64,000 nucleotides of DNA, from NCBI GenBank assembly GCA_905202595.1, contig CAJKSP010000002.1, forward strand, positions 1-64,000, written 5' to 3'. Positions 1 to 8,838 of this stretch are shown piece after piece. Position 1 is the first letter of the stretch. The number at the start of each line of letters is the position of its first letter. Under the pieces are notes generated by a model. It was given only the letters and a program-made list of their open reading frames with translations. It was not told the origin of the DNA and made no database searches. The DNA is from an uncultured Sutterella sp. GTDB lineage: Bacteria; Pseudomonadota; Gammaproteobacteria; Burkholderiales; Burkholderiaceae_F. A program made the position numbers and the translations under genes.

Positions 1-42
1 ATTTCGTCGGCCCGTGCAATGAACCTATTCAGGCCGATTTAA

Positions 43-255
43 TCAGAGCATCCTTTTGTTTATGATATGGCAGATGTATATAAAGAAAAGCTCACTATTG
101 ATTTGGCTTTTAGGATGGCGAGTGAAGATATGATTTTTGATCGAAAAAGAGTAATTGATGAGCTAGCAAATCGGATAATTAATGCCGATCTTTTGGATAC
201 CTTTTCGGATACAGTAAATTGGTTTTTGGACGAAAATTCAAGATGTTGGTGCTGA
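43..255 (+). pseudogene. cas1: C-terminal remnant of type I-E Cas1
   Basis: Reading upstream from the nominal ATG at 67 in the same frame gives FVYDMADVYK, which matches the metal-binding segment of type I-E Cas1 integrase (E. coli FVYDIADIIK, both Asp ligands present). The rest to residue ENSRCWC fits the Cas1 C-terminal helices. The frame has a TAA at 40-42, and the conserved His motif expected about ten residues before FVYD is absent in all three frames. The gene therefore looks broken by an indel or deletion just upstream, although the window edge hides the rest. It overlaps cas2 by 13 nt, the usual cas1-cas2 arrangement. The identity of the C-terminal part is fairly sure; the inactivation is inferred. 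Confidence 0.6.
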
Positions 256-512
256 TAGCAGATTATCTTCCTGATGCAGTACGGGGAAAATTAAAGCTTT
301 GGTTTATTGAGCCAAAGCCAATGGTCTTTGTTTCGAGTGTTTCAGATGATTTAGCTCGAAGAGTTGCTGAAAAGCTTTATTCTGTGTGTGGAGATGAGAC
401 AAATTTACTGATTATTCAATCTACAAGTCGTATGCCAGGATATTTTTTAATGCAGAAGGGTGAATATAGTAAAATTCGAGAAATTTGCGGTGTTCAGCTA
501 ATTGTGAAATGA
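243..512 (+). CDS. cas2: Type I-E CRISPR-associated protein Cas2
   Basis: This 89-residue protein begins MLVLIADYLPDAVRGKLKLW. That aligns with E. coli type I-E Cas2 (MLVVVTENVPPRLRGRLAIW), including the RGxLxxW helix, and the length is close (94 in E. coli). Cas2 forms the dimeric core of the Cas1-Cas2 spacer-integration complex. The ATG at 243 is preferred over the upstream one at 219 because it starts at the conserved MLVL strand and overlaps the end of cas1. The reading frame is intact. No CRISPR repeats follow; a terminator comes 35 nt after the stop. Function in this cell is doubtful because cas1 appears broken. Confidence 0.8.
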   Translation: MLVLIADYLPDAVRGKLKLWFIEPKPMVFVSSVSDDLARRVAEKLYSVCGDETNLLIIQSTSRMPGYFLMQKGEYSKIREICGVQLIVK

Positions 513-546
513 CGTAGATGGCTGCGATTATAAGTTGGCAACAAAA

Positions 547-584
547 AAGGATCCCAGAATTTAGTATTTAATTCTGGGATCCTT
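547..584. terminator. Bidirectional Rho-independent terminator
   Basis: A perfect 15-bp stem (547-561 with 570-584) is flanked by A-rich sequence on the left and T-rich sequence on the right. It can end both cas2 transcription (plus) and the converging autotransporter gene (minus). Confidence 0.85.
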
Positions 585-604
585 ATTTAAAGGCTTAGTA
601 CGGA

Positions 605-3034
605 CTAAAAGTTGTACCGAATGCCTACATTATAGCGGTAGTTTTCCTGATATTCGTTGCCATTTGCTCTCTCAAGGGACGTGTAGATGTTGAACCCATT
701 GTCGGCCGCATACTGAAGGCCGACGCCGTAACTGAACCACGTTCCGCCAAGGTCCCCATTGATGTCGCGAGAAGCTCCTCCAGCAGGCGTCGCTGTCGCA
801 TCGGAATCGCCCAGGAAGTCATGATTCACAGAAGCCTGCAGATAAATGGAGCCTTTATTGTCGGAGAAGTTCGCTCCAGTTCTCACGCCGAGACGGCCGA
901 CGAGCGTCTGGAAATCGTCTTGTTCAATTCGAACGCTGTTCGCAGAGCTTGAGAAATCGTCGCCCTTTACAAAGCCGTAGGCAAGTTCTGCCTGAGGTTC
1001 GGCATAGAAGGTGTCAGTAATGTTCCAGCGATATCCGGTTTCGATGCTGAGTCCGAATGTTGTGTTGTCGTAGCTGCCGGCAAAGGTTGAGCCGCCTAAA
1101 GAGGTTGCAATGACATCGCTTGAAAGGCGGCCGATGCGGCCGATGACGTCGATGTAGCCACCGCAGTCAAAATAGCCTGTTGCATAGGCTGCCAGCGAGT
1201 AGCCGTCCGATGAGCCGGAACCGTTGGAGAAGTCTGCATCCTGATCGGTATAGCTGAAAGCGCCGCCGATAATCCAATTGTTGTTGATGCGGGCATCTGC
1301 GCCGACCTGAATGGAATTGGATTTCAAATCAACATCAACTGTATCGGACAGTGCGGCGTCGTAGCCATAAATTCGCGCCCATGCGCCAATGTCGGAAGAA
1401 TGCCCGCGCAGATCGCCGAGACGCTGTGAAAGATGATTAATTTCTCCGCGCCACTGAGCAAGCGTCATAGCGTTGAAATCTGCCACCGCAGCCATCGACG
1501 CGTTTTCAGAAATAGAAGTGACAGTAGCGTTGCCCTCGTCATCAACCGTTGCGGTCCACCCATTCGATACTGCGCCTTCTTTGCCCGTAAACGTATAGGT
1601 GCCAGAGGCCCCATTAGTTACGTGCCTAGTTGCGTTGGCCAGAGCTGCAGCCGCTTCTGAAGCGTTTGCATAGCGGTCATTGGCTGCGCCGGACGCTACG
1701 AGAGCAAGAGAAGCAATTTGATTAGATCCGATCTTGACGTTTTGATTCGCAAGGTTGTTGAGAATGATGCTGGACTCAGAACCAGTAAGGGTCTGAACAT
1801 CCATTGAAGAGCCGTCAGTCAGATCGAACGTTGTCTTTTGGAGGTCGACTGTACCTTCATCAGCATTCAAATTGCCCGAGAGCTTTACGTACGAAGAAGA
1901 GTTTTCATCCTGGCCAGCAAAATGGAGCGAGCTGTTGGTGTAGACGGTTGCGTCGCCATTGAGTTCAACCTTTTCGGCAGCGAACGACAGTGTGGCATTG
2001 GAATCCGCTTTGATTGACTGCTTAGTGCCAGTAACTGAGACAGTTTTGCCAGAAATATCGACGACTTTACTTATTTCTCCTGAGCCTGTTTTCCCAATAC
2101 TAATGCCATAGCGTCCTGCTTCCAGCGTGACATTACCATTGTTAGTCTTAATTTCTATGGTTTTGGAGCCTTCTGCAGGACTTGTATTGTTAAGCTGGCT
2201 CGTGATGTTGACAGCATCGAATTTTGATTTGATGGAGATATTCTCATCTGCCTGAATGCGTATCGATGATGAACCAGTGCTTCCGCCACCCTGTCTGTCC
2301 TGAAGCGCTACGGCATGACTACCATCCGAGGACAGTTCAATTGTTTTTGCATGTAGGAATAGCGTAGGATTAGATGTACTGCCTTGCTCTTTACTTTCGA
2401 GATAAATAGCTCCCCAATATCCATGAATAATTGCTGAATTATTTGCTTCCACAGTTAGAAAACCATTGGTCGCACCTATATTGTTTGAGTTTTCTTGGAG
2501 ATAAAGTCCATTGCCGTTGGCATTAATATAAAGGTTGTCAACGGAAACATTTATCGGTCCACCTATTGCTTGAATAGCGTCGCCATTAAATATTTTATTT
2601 TCTGTACCGAATGAAAGCTGTCCTACATCTCGGATTGTGATCGAGTTAGGACCCCAATAGTTGGCAACAGCCGGTATTCCTGTATCTGCTCCATTGTCTA
2701 ATGCATTATTTTCAAAATAAATTTTTGAGAAGTTCGAGAGGGTAAATGACCCAATATTCTGAGCGACGTGAACAATAGCATTGCTTTTGGGATCATTATC
2801 TCTAAAGTCGAATGTTAAAGATTCCTTACCAGTGAAGCCTGTGAGGCCTGCAGAATTGCTAGAGTTCGCTTGAACGCCTGTCGTATAAATATTTTCATTG
2901 TTATTTAAAGTGTAGATGTCCGAATATGTAGTGAATTCTGCTTGAGATGTAGTTGCGAAAAAGGCTAGCGATACAGCAATAAAAAGTTGGCTCTTTGAGG
3001 CTGTCTTCAATAGATTATTGCTTTTGATGCGCAT
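605..3034 (-). CDS. Autotransporter (type Va) outer-membrane protein
   Basis: The protein has 809 residues. A Sec signal peptide at about 1-32 ends at TTSQA. A low-complexity Asn/Ser/Thr-rich passenger at about 33-535 looks like a beta-helix. A C-terminal 12-strand autotransporter beta-domain follows (about 540-809), with GAWARIYGYD near its start and a terminal aromatic strand ending in Phe (NVGIRYNF), the BAM recognition signature. The passenger would be carried through the beta-barrel to the surface; no protease or known adhesin motif is visible. Upstream AGGA lies about 8 nt before the ATG at 3034. Base composition is clearly more AT-rich than the core genes, which suggests acquisition. 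It converges on the cas2 terminator. Confidence 0.88.
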   Translation of the reverse strand: MRIKSNNLLKTASKSQLFIAVSLAFFATTSQAEFTTYSDIYTLNNNENIYTTGVQANSSNSAGLTGFTGKESLTFDFRDNDPKSNAIVHVAQNIGSFTLSNFSKIYFENNALDNGADTGIPAVANYWGPNSITIRDVGQLSFGTENKIFNGDAIQAIGGPINVSVDNLYINANGNGLYLQENSNNIGATNGFLTVEANNSAIIHGYWGAIYLESKEQGSTSNPTLFLHAKTIELSSDGSHAVALQDRQGGGSTGSSSIRIQADENISIKSKFDAVNITSQLNNTSPAEGSKTIEIKTNNGNVTLEAGRYGISIGKTGSGEISKVVDISGKTVSVTGTKQSIKADSNATLSFAAEKVELNGDATVYTNSSLHFAGQDENSSSYVKLSGNLNADEGTVDLQKTTFDLTDGSSMDVQTLTGSESSIILNNLANQNVKIGSNQIASLALVASGAANDRYANASEAAAALANATRHVTNGASGTYTFTGKEGAVSNGWTATVDDEGNATVTSISENASMAAVADFNAMTLAQWRGEINHLSQRLGDLRGHSSDIGAWARIYGYDAALSDTVDVDLKSNSIQVGADARINNNWIIGGAFSYTDQDADFSNGSGSSDGYSLAAYATGYFDCGGYIDVIGRIGRLSSDVIATSLGGSTFAGSYDNTTFGLSIETGYRWNITDTFYAEPQAELAYGFVKGDDFSSSANSVRIEQDDFQTLVGRLGVRTGANFSDNKGSIYLQASVNHDFLGDSDATATPAGGASRDINGDLGGTWFSYGVGLQYAADNGFNIYTSLERANGNEYQENYRYNVGIRYNF

Positions 3035-3450
3035 GATAATTCCTGCCTTCCAAGGGAGAGATTTTCTATTTAGAGAAAACGATAATTTATGCTGATGGGT
3101 GAATTCATTAAAAGTAACGGTTATACAGGTATAAAAAGAGAAAATGGTTTGATAACAATAGATGCATAGGGGGGTACACCCTCAATATGCATGTTACTCC
3201 AATTATTTTGATGTGGATGTCATGCCGTTTACTTTTTGATGCAACTTCTGTTAATAAGTATTATCAATTAATTGATAAGTTTTTTTACTTAATCGTAATA
3301 AACGAATTTATCTCAATAAAAAAACAAGAGAATGCAAAAATGAATATTGTTGTTGGCTTCAGACTGATGCCGTTAAATGGCGGCAGATTTAGATAAAGTT
3401 AATTAATTTGCTCTAACGAAAGTTGCCAGTGGTTATGATTCTCATAATAA
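3035..3450. other. Intergenic AT-rich stretch upstream of autotransporter
   Basis: No convincing gene. A 69-codon frame at 3187-3396 has no ribosome site or recognisable family. The region should hold the minus-strand promoter of the autotransporter, and includes a GGGTGTACCCCCC-type inverted motif near 3168-3181. Confidence 0.5.
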
Positions 3451-4365
3451 TGCCCCCAAAGAGTGCCAAAATTTTGTGGACAGCTAATTTGAGTTATTTA
3501 AACAATAAATGAAATGGGACGATTGAACGGATAGATTTCTAAGGAACGATGTTAGGTGCTGTTTTACTAGTTTCCAAGTCTTGCAACGGGGTGCACAGAG
3601 CTTTCACGTTAAACATTCCGTTGAAGCATTTCATCGTGGAGTTGTTATGGCAGTTGCCTGTTCGTGAGTATATGAGTCAGCCTGTTCAACTTACCAAGTC
3701 CCTGAAAATGTCGACTGTATAAATGCAGCCTCAATCGTTGTGGAGCATGTATCCCTCAGGCGTCGGAAAGAGAAATTTGCTACGTTGACATAGCCACTCT
3801 TGGAATGAATCCAGGCAACAATGGAGCGATCGTAAAAAAATCACTTTAAAAGTGTGCCAATGTTTTCAACAATATCACCGTATTGCTCTGTTTCAGCGCT
3901 GTTTTCTGAGGTGCGTAGAACGTGCTTCTGGGAAGCTTTATGACCTGACAAATCCGAACGACTTCAAAGCCTTTCTCGTAACTTCAACCTGCCGTTGCAA
4001 CTCTGTGTTTTTGAGCTCGTCGCTGTAGTCTTTGACTGCGATTTCCAGCAGGGATTTCGCGCAGGACAAGCGCGTTTGGCCATCTTTGGTGGTAGCGAAG
4101 CGGGTATAGATCAAACTTTGTAGTTGACGGCTTCTTTCTGCAGTTCCTTGCGCTGGTCAACATAAGTGCTCTCAATCCGGTCAAAAAAGCTAGGACGGAT
4201 GTAAGTCGACCAATTCCGGACGGCTCCGGCGGAAATTTGCAGTTCTCTGGCTAGTCGCTGCTTGGGTTGGAAAGGCAAAAGCCCTTCGCAGGCTTGCCGG
4301 TTAATTTCTTGGGGGGATAGGTATGGCTTTGTACTCCTCGGTGTCTAAAAATTCCATACCGGTTC
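3450..4365 (-). mobile_element. Decayed IS3-family insertion sequence
   Basis: Read on the minus strand, this region gives broken pieces of an IS3-type OrfA/OrfB pair in the right order. At 4360-4150 there is an OrfA-like helix-turn-helix (RLARELQISAGAVRNW). It is followed by an OrfB-like start (ICQVIKLPRSTFYAP, near 3950-3900), then TPEGYMLHND (near 3770-3740) and RTGNCHNNSTMKCFNGMF (near 3670-3610), which resemble the integrase HSDRGxQYT and GNCxDNAxMESFF motifs. Frameshifts and stops separate every piece, so no transposase can be made. Possible degenerate ends are the AAAATTTTGTGGAC sequence near 3468-3483 and TGTCTAAAAATTCC near 4342-4356. Family assignment is reasonably sure; exact ends are not. 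Confidence 0.6.
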
Positions 4366-4382
4366 AGTCCGGAGACAAGAAA

Positions 4383-4417
4383 AAAAGGCTTGAGATTAAA
4401 ATCTCAAGCCTTTTTCT
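4383..4417. terminator. Terminator after tRNA-Ser
   Basis: A strong inverted repeat (AAGGCTTGAGAT / ATCTCAAGCCTT) is flanked by A and T runs. It works for the minus-strand tRNA-Ser transcript and could also act on the plus strand. Confidence 0.8.
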
Positions 4418-4427
4418 TGTAAATTCA

Positions 4428-4519
4428 TGGCGGAGAAGGGGGGATTCGAACCCCCGAGGCCCTTATTCGGACCTGCACCCTTAGCAGGGGTGTGCATTCG
4501 ACCTCTCTGCCACTTCTCC
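4428..4519 (-). tRNA. tRNA-Ser(GCU)
   Basis: The minus strand folds as a 92-nt class II tRNA with a 7-bp acceptor stem GGAGAAG/CTTCTCC, discriminator G, and an encoded CCA (4430-4428). The anticodon loop CTGCTAA lies on a CACCC/GGGTG stem, giving anticodon GCT. There is a long variable arm and a T-loop GTTCGAATC. It reads AGC/AGU codons. Its 3' end faces the AT-rich island, a classic integration edge. Confidence 0.95.
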
Positions 4520-4690
4520 GCAGAGGCCCTGACTTGCTGTTCGGTCGAGAAGCAGCAAGCTTTCTTCCGTTTCTGCCCGGGCAACGGAGCAGAAAGGTCT
4601 CGAGCAAAGCTCAAGAGGAAACGAAAGATATCATGGCCCGCCTGAAAAAGCAAGCGGCAGCCAAAAATTCCTCCGCAGCCTCAAACGAAA

Positions 4691-4718
4691 GAAGCCGTCT
4701 GCATAAGCAGACGGCTTC
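4691..4718. terminator. Terminator after tRNA-Arg
   Basis: The stem GAAGCCGTCTGC/GCAGACGGCTTC (12 bp, 4-nt loop) is followed on the minus strand by TTTCGTTT, directly downstream of tRNA-Arg. Confidence 0.8.
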
Positions 4719-4730
4719 CTGAATTGGTTC

Positions 4731-4807
4731 TGGTGCGCCAGGTAGGATTCGAACCCGCGACCCCCTGGTTCGTAGCCAGGTACTCTATCCAACTGAGCTA
4801 CTGGCGC
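4731..4807 (-). tRNA. tRNA-Arg(ACG)
   Basis: A 77-nt cloverleaf on the minus strand has acceptor GCGCCAG/CTGGCGC, discriminator A, and encoded CCA at 4733-4731. The D-loop contains AGTTGGATAGAGTA. The anticodon stem CCTGG/CCAGG carries loop CTACGAA, giving anticodon ACG, normally edited to ICG to read CGU/CGC/CGA. The T-arm is GTTCGAATC. Confidence 0.95.
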
Positions 4808-5080
4808 ACTAGGCTTTGAATTATGGTTCGCTTTTTTGAAAAAAGCAAGAGCGGTTTCTGAGGAATAGCGCAAATGCGGTATCCACAGCAGCCTGCGGCA
4901 GGCAGAGCGCTCTGCAGGCGCCTGACGGCCTGTCTGTCAGGCAAAAGGCGCGGACGTCAATCGACAAGAAGCGGATGGATCTCTAAAATAAGCCAATTTT
5001 CCCATTAGAAAGCGTCAGTCTGCGGCGCCTTCCCTCTTTTCTGCCGACGGCTTTCTGCCGGCCGGCAGCTTCCACTCAGC

Positions 5081-6619
5081 ATGACGCCAAGACTCAGTCT
5101 GCGAAACATCACCAAGCGCTATCCCGGCATTGTCGCCAACGACGGGATTTCGATGGAGGTTGCGCCAGGAGAAGTTCTCGCCGTTTTAGGAGAAAACGGC
5201 GCGGGCAAATCCACTCTGATGAAGATCATCTACGGCGCGACGCAGCCCGACGAGGGCGAAGTGGCGGTCGACGGCCGCACGCTCGAGATCAAGAGCCCCT
5301 CTGAGGCGCGCTCGCTCGGCATTGCGATGGTCCATCAGCACTTCGCGCTCTTCGACACGCTTAATGCAGCAGAAAACGTTGCGCTCGGCCTCGCCGAACA
5401 TCTGCCGCTCGACAAGATTGCGGACGAGATCCGCAGCCTCGGCGAGCGCTACGGCCTCGAGGTCGATCCTGCGGCCGTGGTCATGGAGCTCTCCATGGGC
5501 GAGCGGCAGCGCATCGAAATCATCCGTGCGCTGATGACGCACCCGAAGCTCCTGATTCTTGACGAGCCCACCTCCGTCCTGACGCCGCAGGCCGTGCGAA
5601 AGCTCTTCGGCACGCTGCATCAGCTCGCCGCAGAGGGCGTCTCCATTCTCTTCATCTCGCACAAGCTCGATGAAATCCGAGAGCTCGCCGACCGCTGCGT
5701 CGTGCTGCGCTCAGGCCGCATCGTCGCGACGGTGAATCCGAAGGAGGAGACGGAAGCGTCGCTCGCCCGCCTCATGATCGGCGGCGATCCGCCCGTCATC
5801 CGCGAAGCGAAGGGGACGCCGGGCGAAGTGATCTTTGAGCTCAATCACGTGACGACGCCCGGGACGACGCGCGTCTGCGGCACGGAAGACGTGTCGCTTC
5901 AGGCGCGGGCGGGCGAAATCATCGGCATCGCAGGCATTTCCGGCAACGGCCAGGCGCGCCTCATGGCGGTGGGCGCCGGCGAATATCTGACCGAGCCCGA
6001 TCAAGTGAAGCTCTTCGGCAAGCCCGTCGGCGAGCTCGATCCCAAGATCCGGCGCATTGCAGGCCTGCGCTACGTGCCTGAGCAGCGCCTCGGCCACGCC
6101 GCCGTGCCCGAGCTCTCGCTGGTTTCCAATACGCTTCTCACGGGCGACGGCTTTGTGCGCCGCGGCTTCATTCTCGCTGACGCCGCGCGCCGCTTCGCCG
6201 ACAAAGTGATCGAGCGCTTCCACGTGAAGACGCCGACGGCCGACAAGCATGCCGGGAGCCTTTCGGGCGGCAATCTGCAGAAGTTCATCATGGGGCGCGA
6301 GATTCTGAGCCTGCCCCGCGTGCTTCTCGTGGCGCAGCCCACCTGGGGCGTCGACGTGGGCGCCGCGGCTGAAATCCGCAATGCGCTCATGCGCCTGCGC
6401 GACGACGGCGCCGCCGTGATCGTGGTGTCGGAAGAAATTGACGAGCTCTTTGAAATTTCGGACCGCATTGCGGTGATGTACCGCGGCGCGCTCTCGCCCG
6501 CGGTGCCCAAATCGGACATCACCGTCGAAGAGGTCGGCCGCTGGATGGCGGGCCTCTGGCCCGGCTCGCCCTTTGCCCGTCATGCTGAAGGCGCATCCGT
6601 CGCCGTCGAGGAGGCCTAA
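5081..6619 (+). CDS. Nucleoside ABC importer, twin ATPase subunit
   Basis: The 512-residue protein has two fused ABC domains, as in the YufO/NupA group of BMP-dependent nucleoside importers. Domain 1 (about 5-240) has Walker A GENGAGKST, signature LSMGERQR and Walker B LLILDEPTS. Domain 2 (about 255-495) is degenerate, as is usual for the family: the P-loop is replaced by GISGNGQ, the signature is LSGGNLQK, and the Walker B Glu position reads LLVAQPTWGVD. It would sit on the cytoplasmic face and power the two permeases that follow 3 nt downstream. The BMP lipoprotein gene comes last, after its own terminator-promoter break. Purine nucleoside rather than sugar specificity is inferred from the BMP partner. 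Confidence 0.88.
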   Translation: MTPRLSLRNITKRYPGIVANDGISMEVAPGEVLAVLGENGAGKSTLMKIIYGATQPDEGEVAVDGRTLEIKSPSEARSLGIAMVHQHFALFDTLNAAENVALGLAEHLPLDKIADEIRSLGERYGLEVDPAAVVMELSMGERQRIEIIRALMTHPKLLILDEPTSVLTPQAVRKLFGTLHQLAAEGVSILFISHKLDEIRELADRCVVLRSGRIVATVNPKEETEASLARLMIGGDPPVIREAKGTPGEVIFELNHVTTPGTTRVCGTEDVSLQARAGEIIGIAGISGNGQARLMAVGAGEYLTEPDQVKLFGKPVGELDPKIRRIAGLRYVPEQRLGHAAVPELSLVSNTLLTGDGFVRRGFILADAARRFADKVIERFHVKTPTADKHAGSLSGGNLQKFIMGREILSLPRVLLVAQPTWGVDVGAAAEIRNALMRLRDDGAAVIVVSEEIDELFEISDRIAVMYRGALSPAVPKSDITVEEVGRWMAGLWPGSPFARHAEGASVAVEEA

Positions 6620-6622
6620 TTC

Positions 6623-7711
6623 ATGTCGCTGCAGCTTCCCATTGCCATGACGCCTCGTGCGGAGCCCGCCAAGGCGCTCCGCTGGGCGTCGCCCGCGCTT
6701 GCGATCGTGCTGACGGTCGTCGTGGGCTTTGTTCTTTTTGCCGCGCTCGGCCAGGATCCGCTCCGCGCGCTGCAAGTCTTCTTCATCGAGCCCCTCAATA
6801 CGGTGCGCGGCTGGACGGAAGTGGGCGTGAAGATGACGCCGCTTCTGCTCTGCGCCGTGGGCCTCGTTGTCTGCTTCCGGGCGAACGTCTGGAACATCGG
6901 CGCCGAGGGCCAGCTCATTGCGGGCGCGATTGCGGGCGGCCTCGTCGCGCTGCAGTGCGGTCCGCAGACGTCCGGCGCCTACGTCATCCTCGTGATGCTC
7001 GGCGCTGCGGCGGGCGGCGCCGTCTGGGGCGCGATCACGGCCCTTCTTCGCCACAAGTTCCACGCGAACGAAATCCTCGTCTCCCTCATGCTCGTCTACG
7101 TCGCGCAGTTCCTTCTCGCCTGGTGCGTGCAGGGGCCGATGCGCGATCCGATGGGCTACGGCTTCCCGCAGACGAAGCTCTTTGAAGCCGGCGCCCTGCT
7201 GCCGATGCTCGTGCCCGGGACGCGCCTGCATGCAGGGGCCCTGCTCGCCCTCATTGCGGCGGCGGGCATCTGGATCCTCATGGACAAAATGGCGCTCGGC
7301 TTTCAGTTCAAAGTGTCCGGCATGGCGCCCTATGCTGCGCGGTATGCGGGCTACAAGCCCGGCCACCTCATCTGGGCGTCGATGCTCATTTCCGGCGCGC
7401 TCGCCGGTCTCGCAGGAGGCATTGAAGCGAGCGGCCCGCTGGGTCAGCTGACGCCGGCGATCTCGCCGGGCTACGGCTTCGCCGCGATCATCGTGGCGTT
7501 CGTGGGACGACTCTCCCCGCTCGGCTGCATCCCCGCCGCCTTCGTGATGGCGCTCTTCTACCTCGGCGGCGAGCTCGCGCAGAGCCGCCTCGGGCTGCCG
7601 GCTTCGATCACGGGGGTCTACCAGGGCCTTCTCCTCTTCTTCATTCTTGCCTGCGACACGATGATCTTCTACCGCATCCGCTGGGTGGGCTTCTCGAAGG
7701 AGGCGCGCTGA
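6623..7711 (+). CDS. Nucleoside ABC importer permease 1
   Basis: The 362-residue protein of the BPD_transp_2 family has about nine to ten hydrophobic segments. It contains the family segment FRANVWNIGAEGQLIAGAIA near residues 90-110 (the cytosolic coupling region) and a GISPGYGF-like loop (AISPGYGFAAIIVAFVG) near 285. It pairs with the next gene to form the heterodimeric channel. It begins 3 nt after the ATPase and ends 1 nt before permease 2, so the three are co-translated. Confidence 0.87.
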   Translation: MSLQLPIAMTPRAEPAKALRWASPALAIVLTVVVGFVLFAALGQDPLRALQVFFIEPLNTVRGWTEVGVKMTPLLLCAVGLVVCFRANVWNIGAEGQLIAGAIAGGLVALQCGPQTSGAYVILVMLGAAAGGAVWGAITALLRHKFHANEILVSLMLVYVAQFLLAWCVQGPMRDPMGYGFPQTKLFEAGALLPMLVPGTRLHAGALLALIAAAGIWILMDKMALGFQFKVSGMAPYAARYAGYKPGHLIWASMLISGALAGLAGGIEASGPLGQLTPAISPGYGFAAIIVAFVGRLSPLGCIPAAFVMALFYLGGELAQSRLGLPASITGVYQGLLLFFILACDTMIFYRIRWVGFSKEAR

Positions 7712-7712
7712 C

Positions 7713-8633
7713 ATGAGCATTGCCGCTTCCCTCATCTCCTCGACGCTCACGGCGGGCACGCCGCTTCTTCTCGCCGCGGCGGGCATCGTCATTCATGAAA
7801 AGTCCGGCGTTCTCAATCTGGGCATTGAAGGCATCATGCTCATGGGCGCCGTCACGGGCTTTGCCGTTTCGCTTTCGACAGGCAGCCTGGCGCTCGGCTT
7901 CCTCGCGGGCGTCGGCGTGGGGCTTCTCTTCGGGCTGCTCTTCGCCTTCTTCACGATCGGCATGCACGCCAATCAGTACGCCGCGGGCCTCGCGCTTACG
8001 CTGTTCGGCACGGGTCTCTCCGCCTTCATCGGAAAGCCCCTTCAAGGCGCAGCGCTTCCGGTCCGCGCGGAGACGGGCATTCCGGGGCTCGAGAACATTC
8101 CCTTCCTGGGCGAGGCGCTCTTTTCGCAGCACTGGCTCGCCTACGGCGCTTGGATTCTCATTGCGCTCGTGTGGTGGTTCCTCTTCAGAACGCGTGCAGG
8201 ACTCGTGCTCCGCGCTGTGGGCGAAGCGCCGAATTCCGCCTATGCGCTCGGCTATCCGGTGCGTCTCATCCGCCTGGCGGCCGTGCTCTTCGGCGCCGTC
8301 TGTGCGGGCTTGGCGGGCGCCTATCTCTCGCTCGTCTATACGCCCCTCTGGGTGGAGGGCATGACGGCCGGCCGCGGCTGGATTGCGCTCGCGCTCGTCA
8401 CCTTCGCGACGTGGCGTCCGGGCCGCGTCGTCATCGGCGCCTATCTTTTCGGCGGCGTGACGATGCTCCAGTTCGCCTTCCAGGGCATGGGCATTTCGGT
8501 GGCGCCGCAGCTGATGGCGATGACGCCCTACCTCGCGACGATCCTCGTGCTGGTTCTCATTTCGAGAAATCCGATGTGGATCCGCCTCAACGTGCCTGCT
8601 TCGCTCGGCAAGCCCTTCGCGCCGCGAAGCTGA
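7713..8633 (+). CDS. Nucleoside ABC importer permease 2
   Basis: The 306-residue second permease of the BPD_transp_2 family has the hallmark HEKSGVLNLGIEGIMLMGA near residues 27-45 and about eight to nine transmembrane segments. It is shorter than permease 1, as is usual for this heterodimer. The ATG lies 1 nt after the stop of the preceding gene. It is followed by a Rho-independent terminator, so the operon ends here. Confidence 0.88.
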   Translation: MSIAASLISSTLTAGTPLLLAAAGIVIHEKSGVLNLGIEGIMLMGAVTGFAVSLSTGSLALGFLAGVGVGLLFGLLFAFFTIGMHANQYAAGLALTLFGTGLSAFIGKPLQGAALPVRAETGIPGLENIPFLGEALFSQHWLAYGAWILIALVWWFLFRTRAGLVLRAVGEAPNSAYALGYPVRLIRLAAVLFGAVCAGLAGAYLSLVYTPLWVEGMTAGRGWIALALVTFATWRPGRVVIGAYLFGGVTMLQFAFQGMGISVAPQLMAMTPYLATILVLVLISRNPMWIRLNVPASLGKPFAPRS

Positions 8634-8656
8634 GCGCCGCAGATTTCTGCAAGCAG

Positions 8657-8693
8657 AAGCCCGCTTCGGCCTTAGGCCCTGGCGGGCTTTTTT
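8657..8693 (+). terminator. Terminator after permease 2
   Basis: The stem AAGCCCGC/GCGGGCTT encloses an inner GGCC-rich loop and is followed by a T run. It separates the ATPase-permease operon from the binding-protein gene. Confidence 0.8.
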
Positions 8694-8792
8694 GCACTGC
8701 AGGCGGCCGGGCTTCAACGCTTCGGAGAAGCGGCCTCTCTTCACTGAAAGACGAAAAGAAATCGCTCTGCAGAAACCTCTCCGGCGGCGGCC

Positions 8793-8800
8793 GCTACAAT
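8793..8800 (+). promoter_or_regulatory. -10 element of BMP gene
   Basis: GCTACAAT lies 39 nt before the ATG at 8839. No clear -35. It is one of the recurring GCTAnnnT motifs in this window. Confidence 0.55.
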
Positions 8801-8838
8801 GCGGCCAACGTCTTTTCCCTCCATGGAGATTCATCACG

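Noticed and set aside
513..604. CRISPR array downstream of cas2
   Set aside because: No repeated 28-29-bp units; only a terminator.
3187..3396. 69-codon frame upstream of autotransporter
   Set aside because: No ribosome site, no family, AT-rich intergenic setting.
5711..7792. Long minus-strand open frame (693 codons) opposite the ABC genes
   Set aside because: Arg/His/Glu/Ala-rich antisense frame caused by high GC; the plus strand carries clear ABC motifs.
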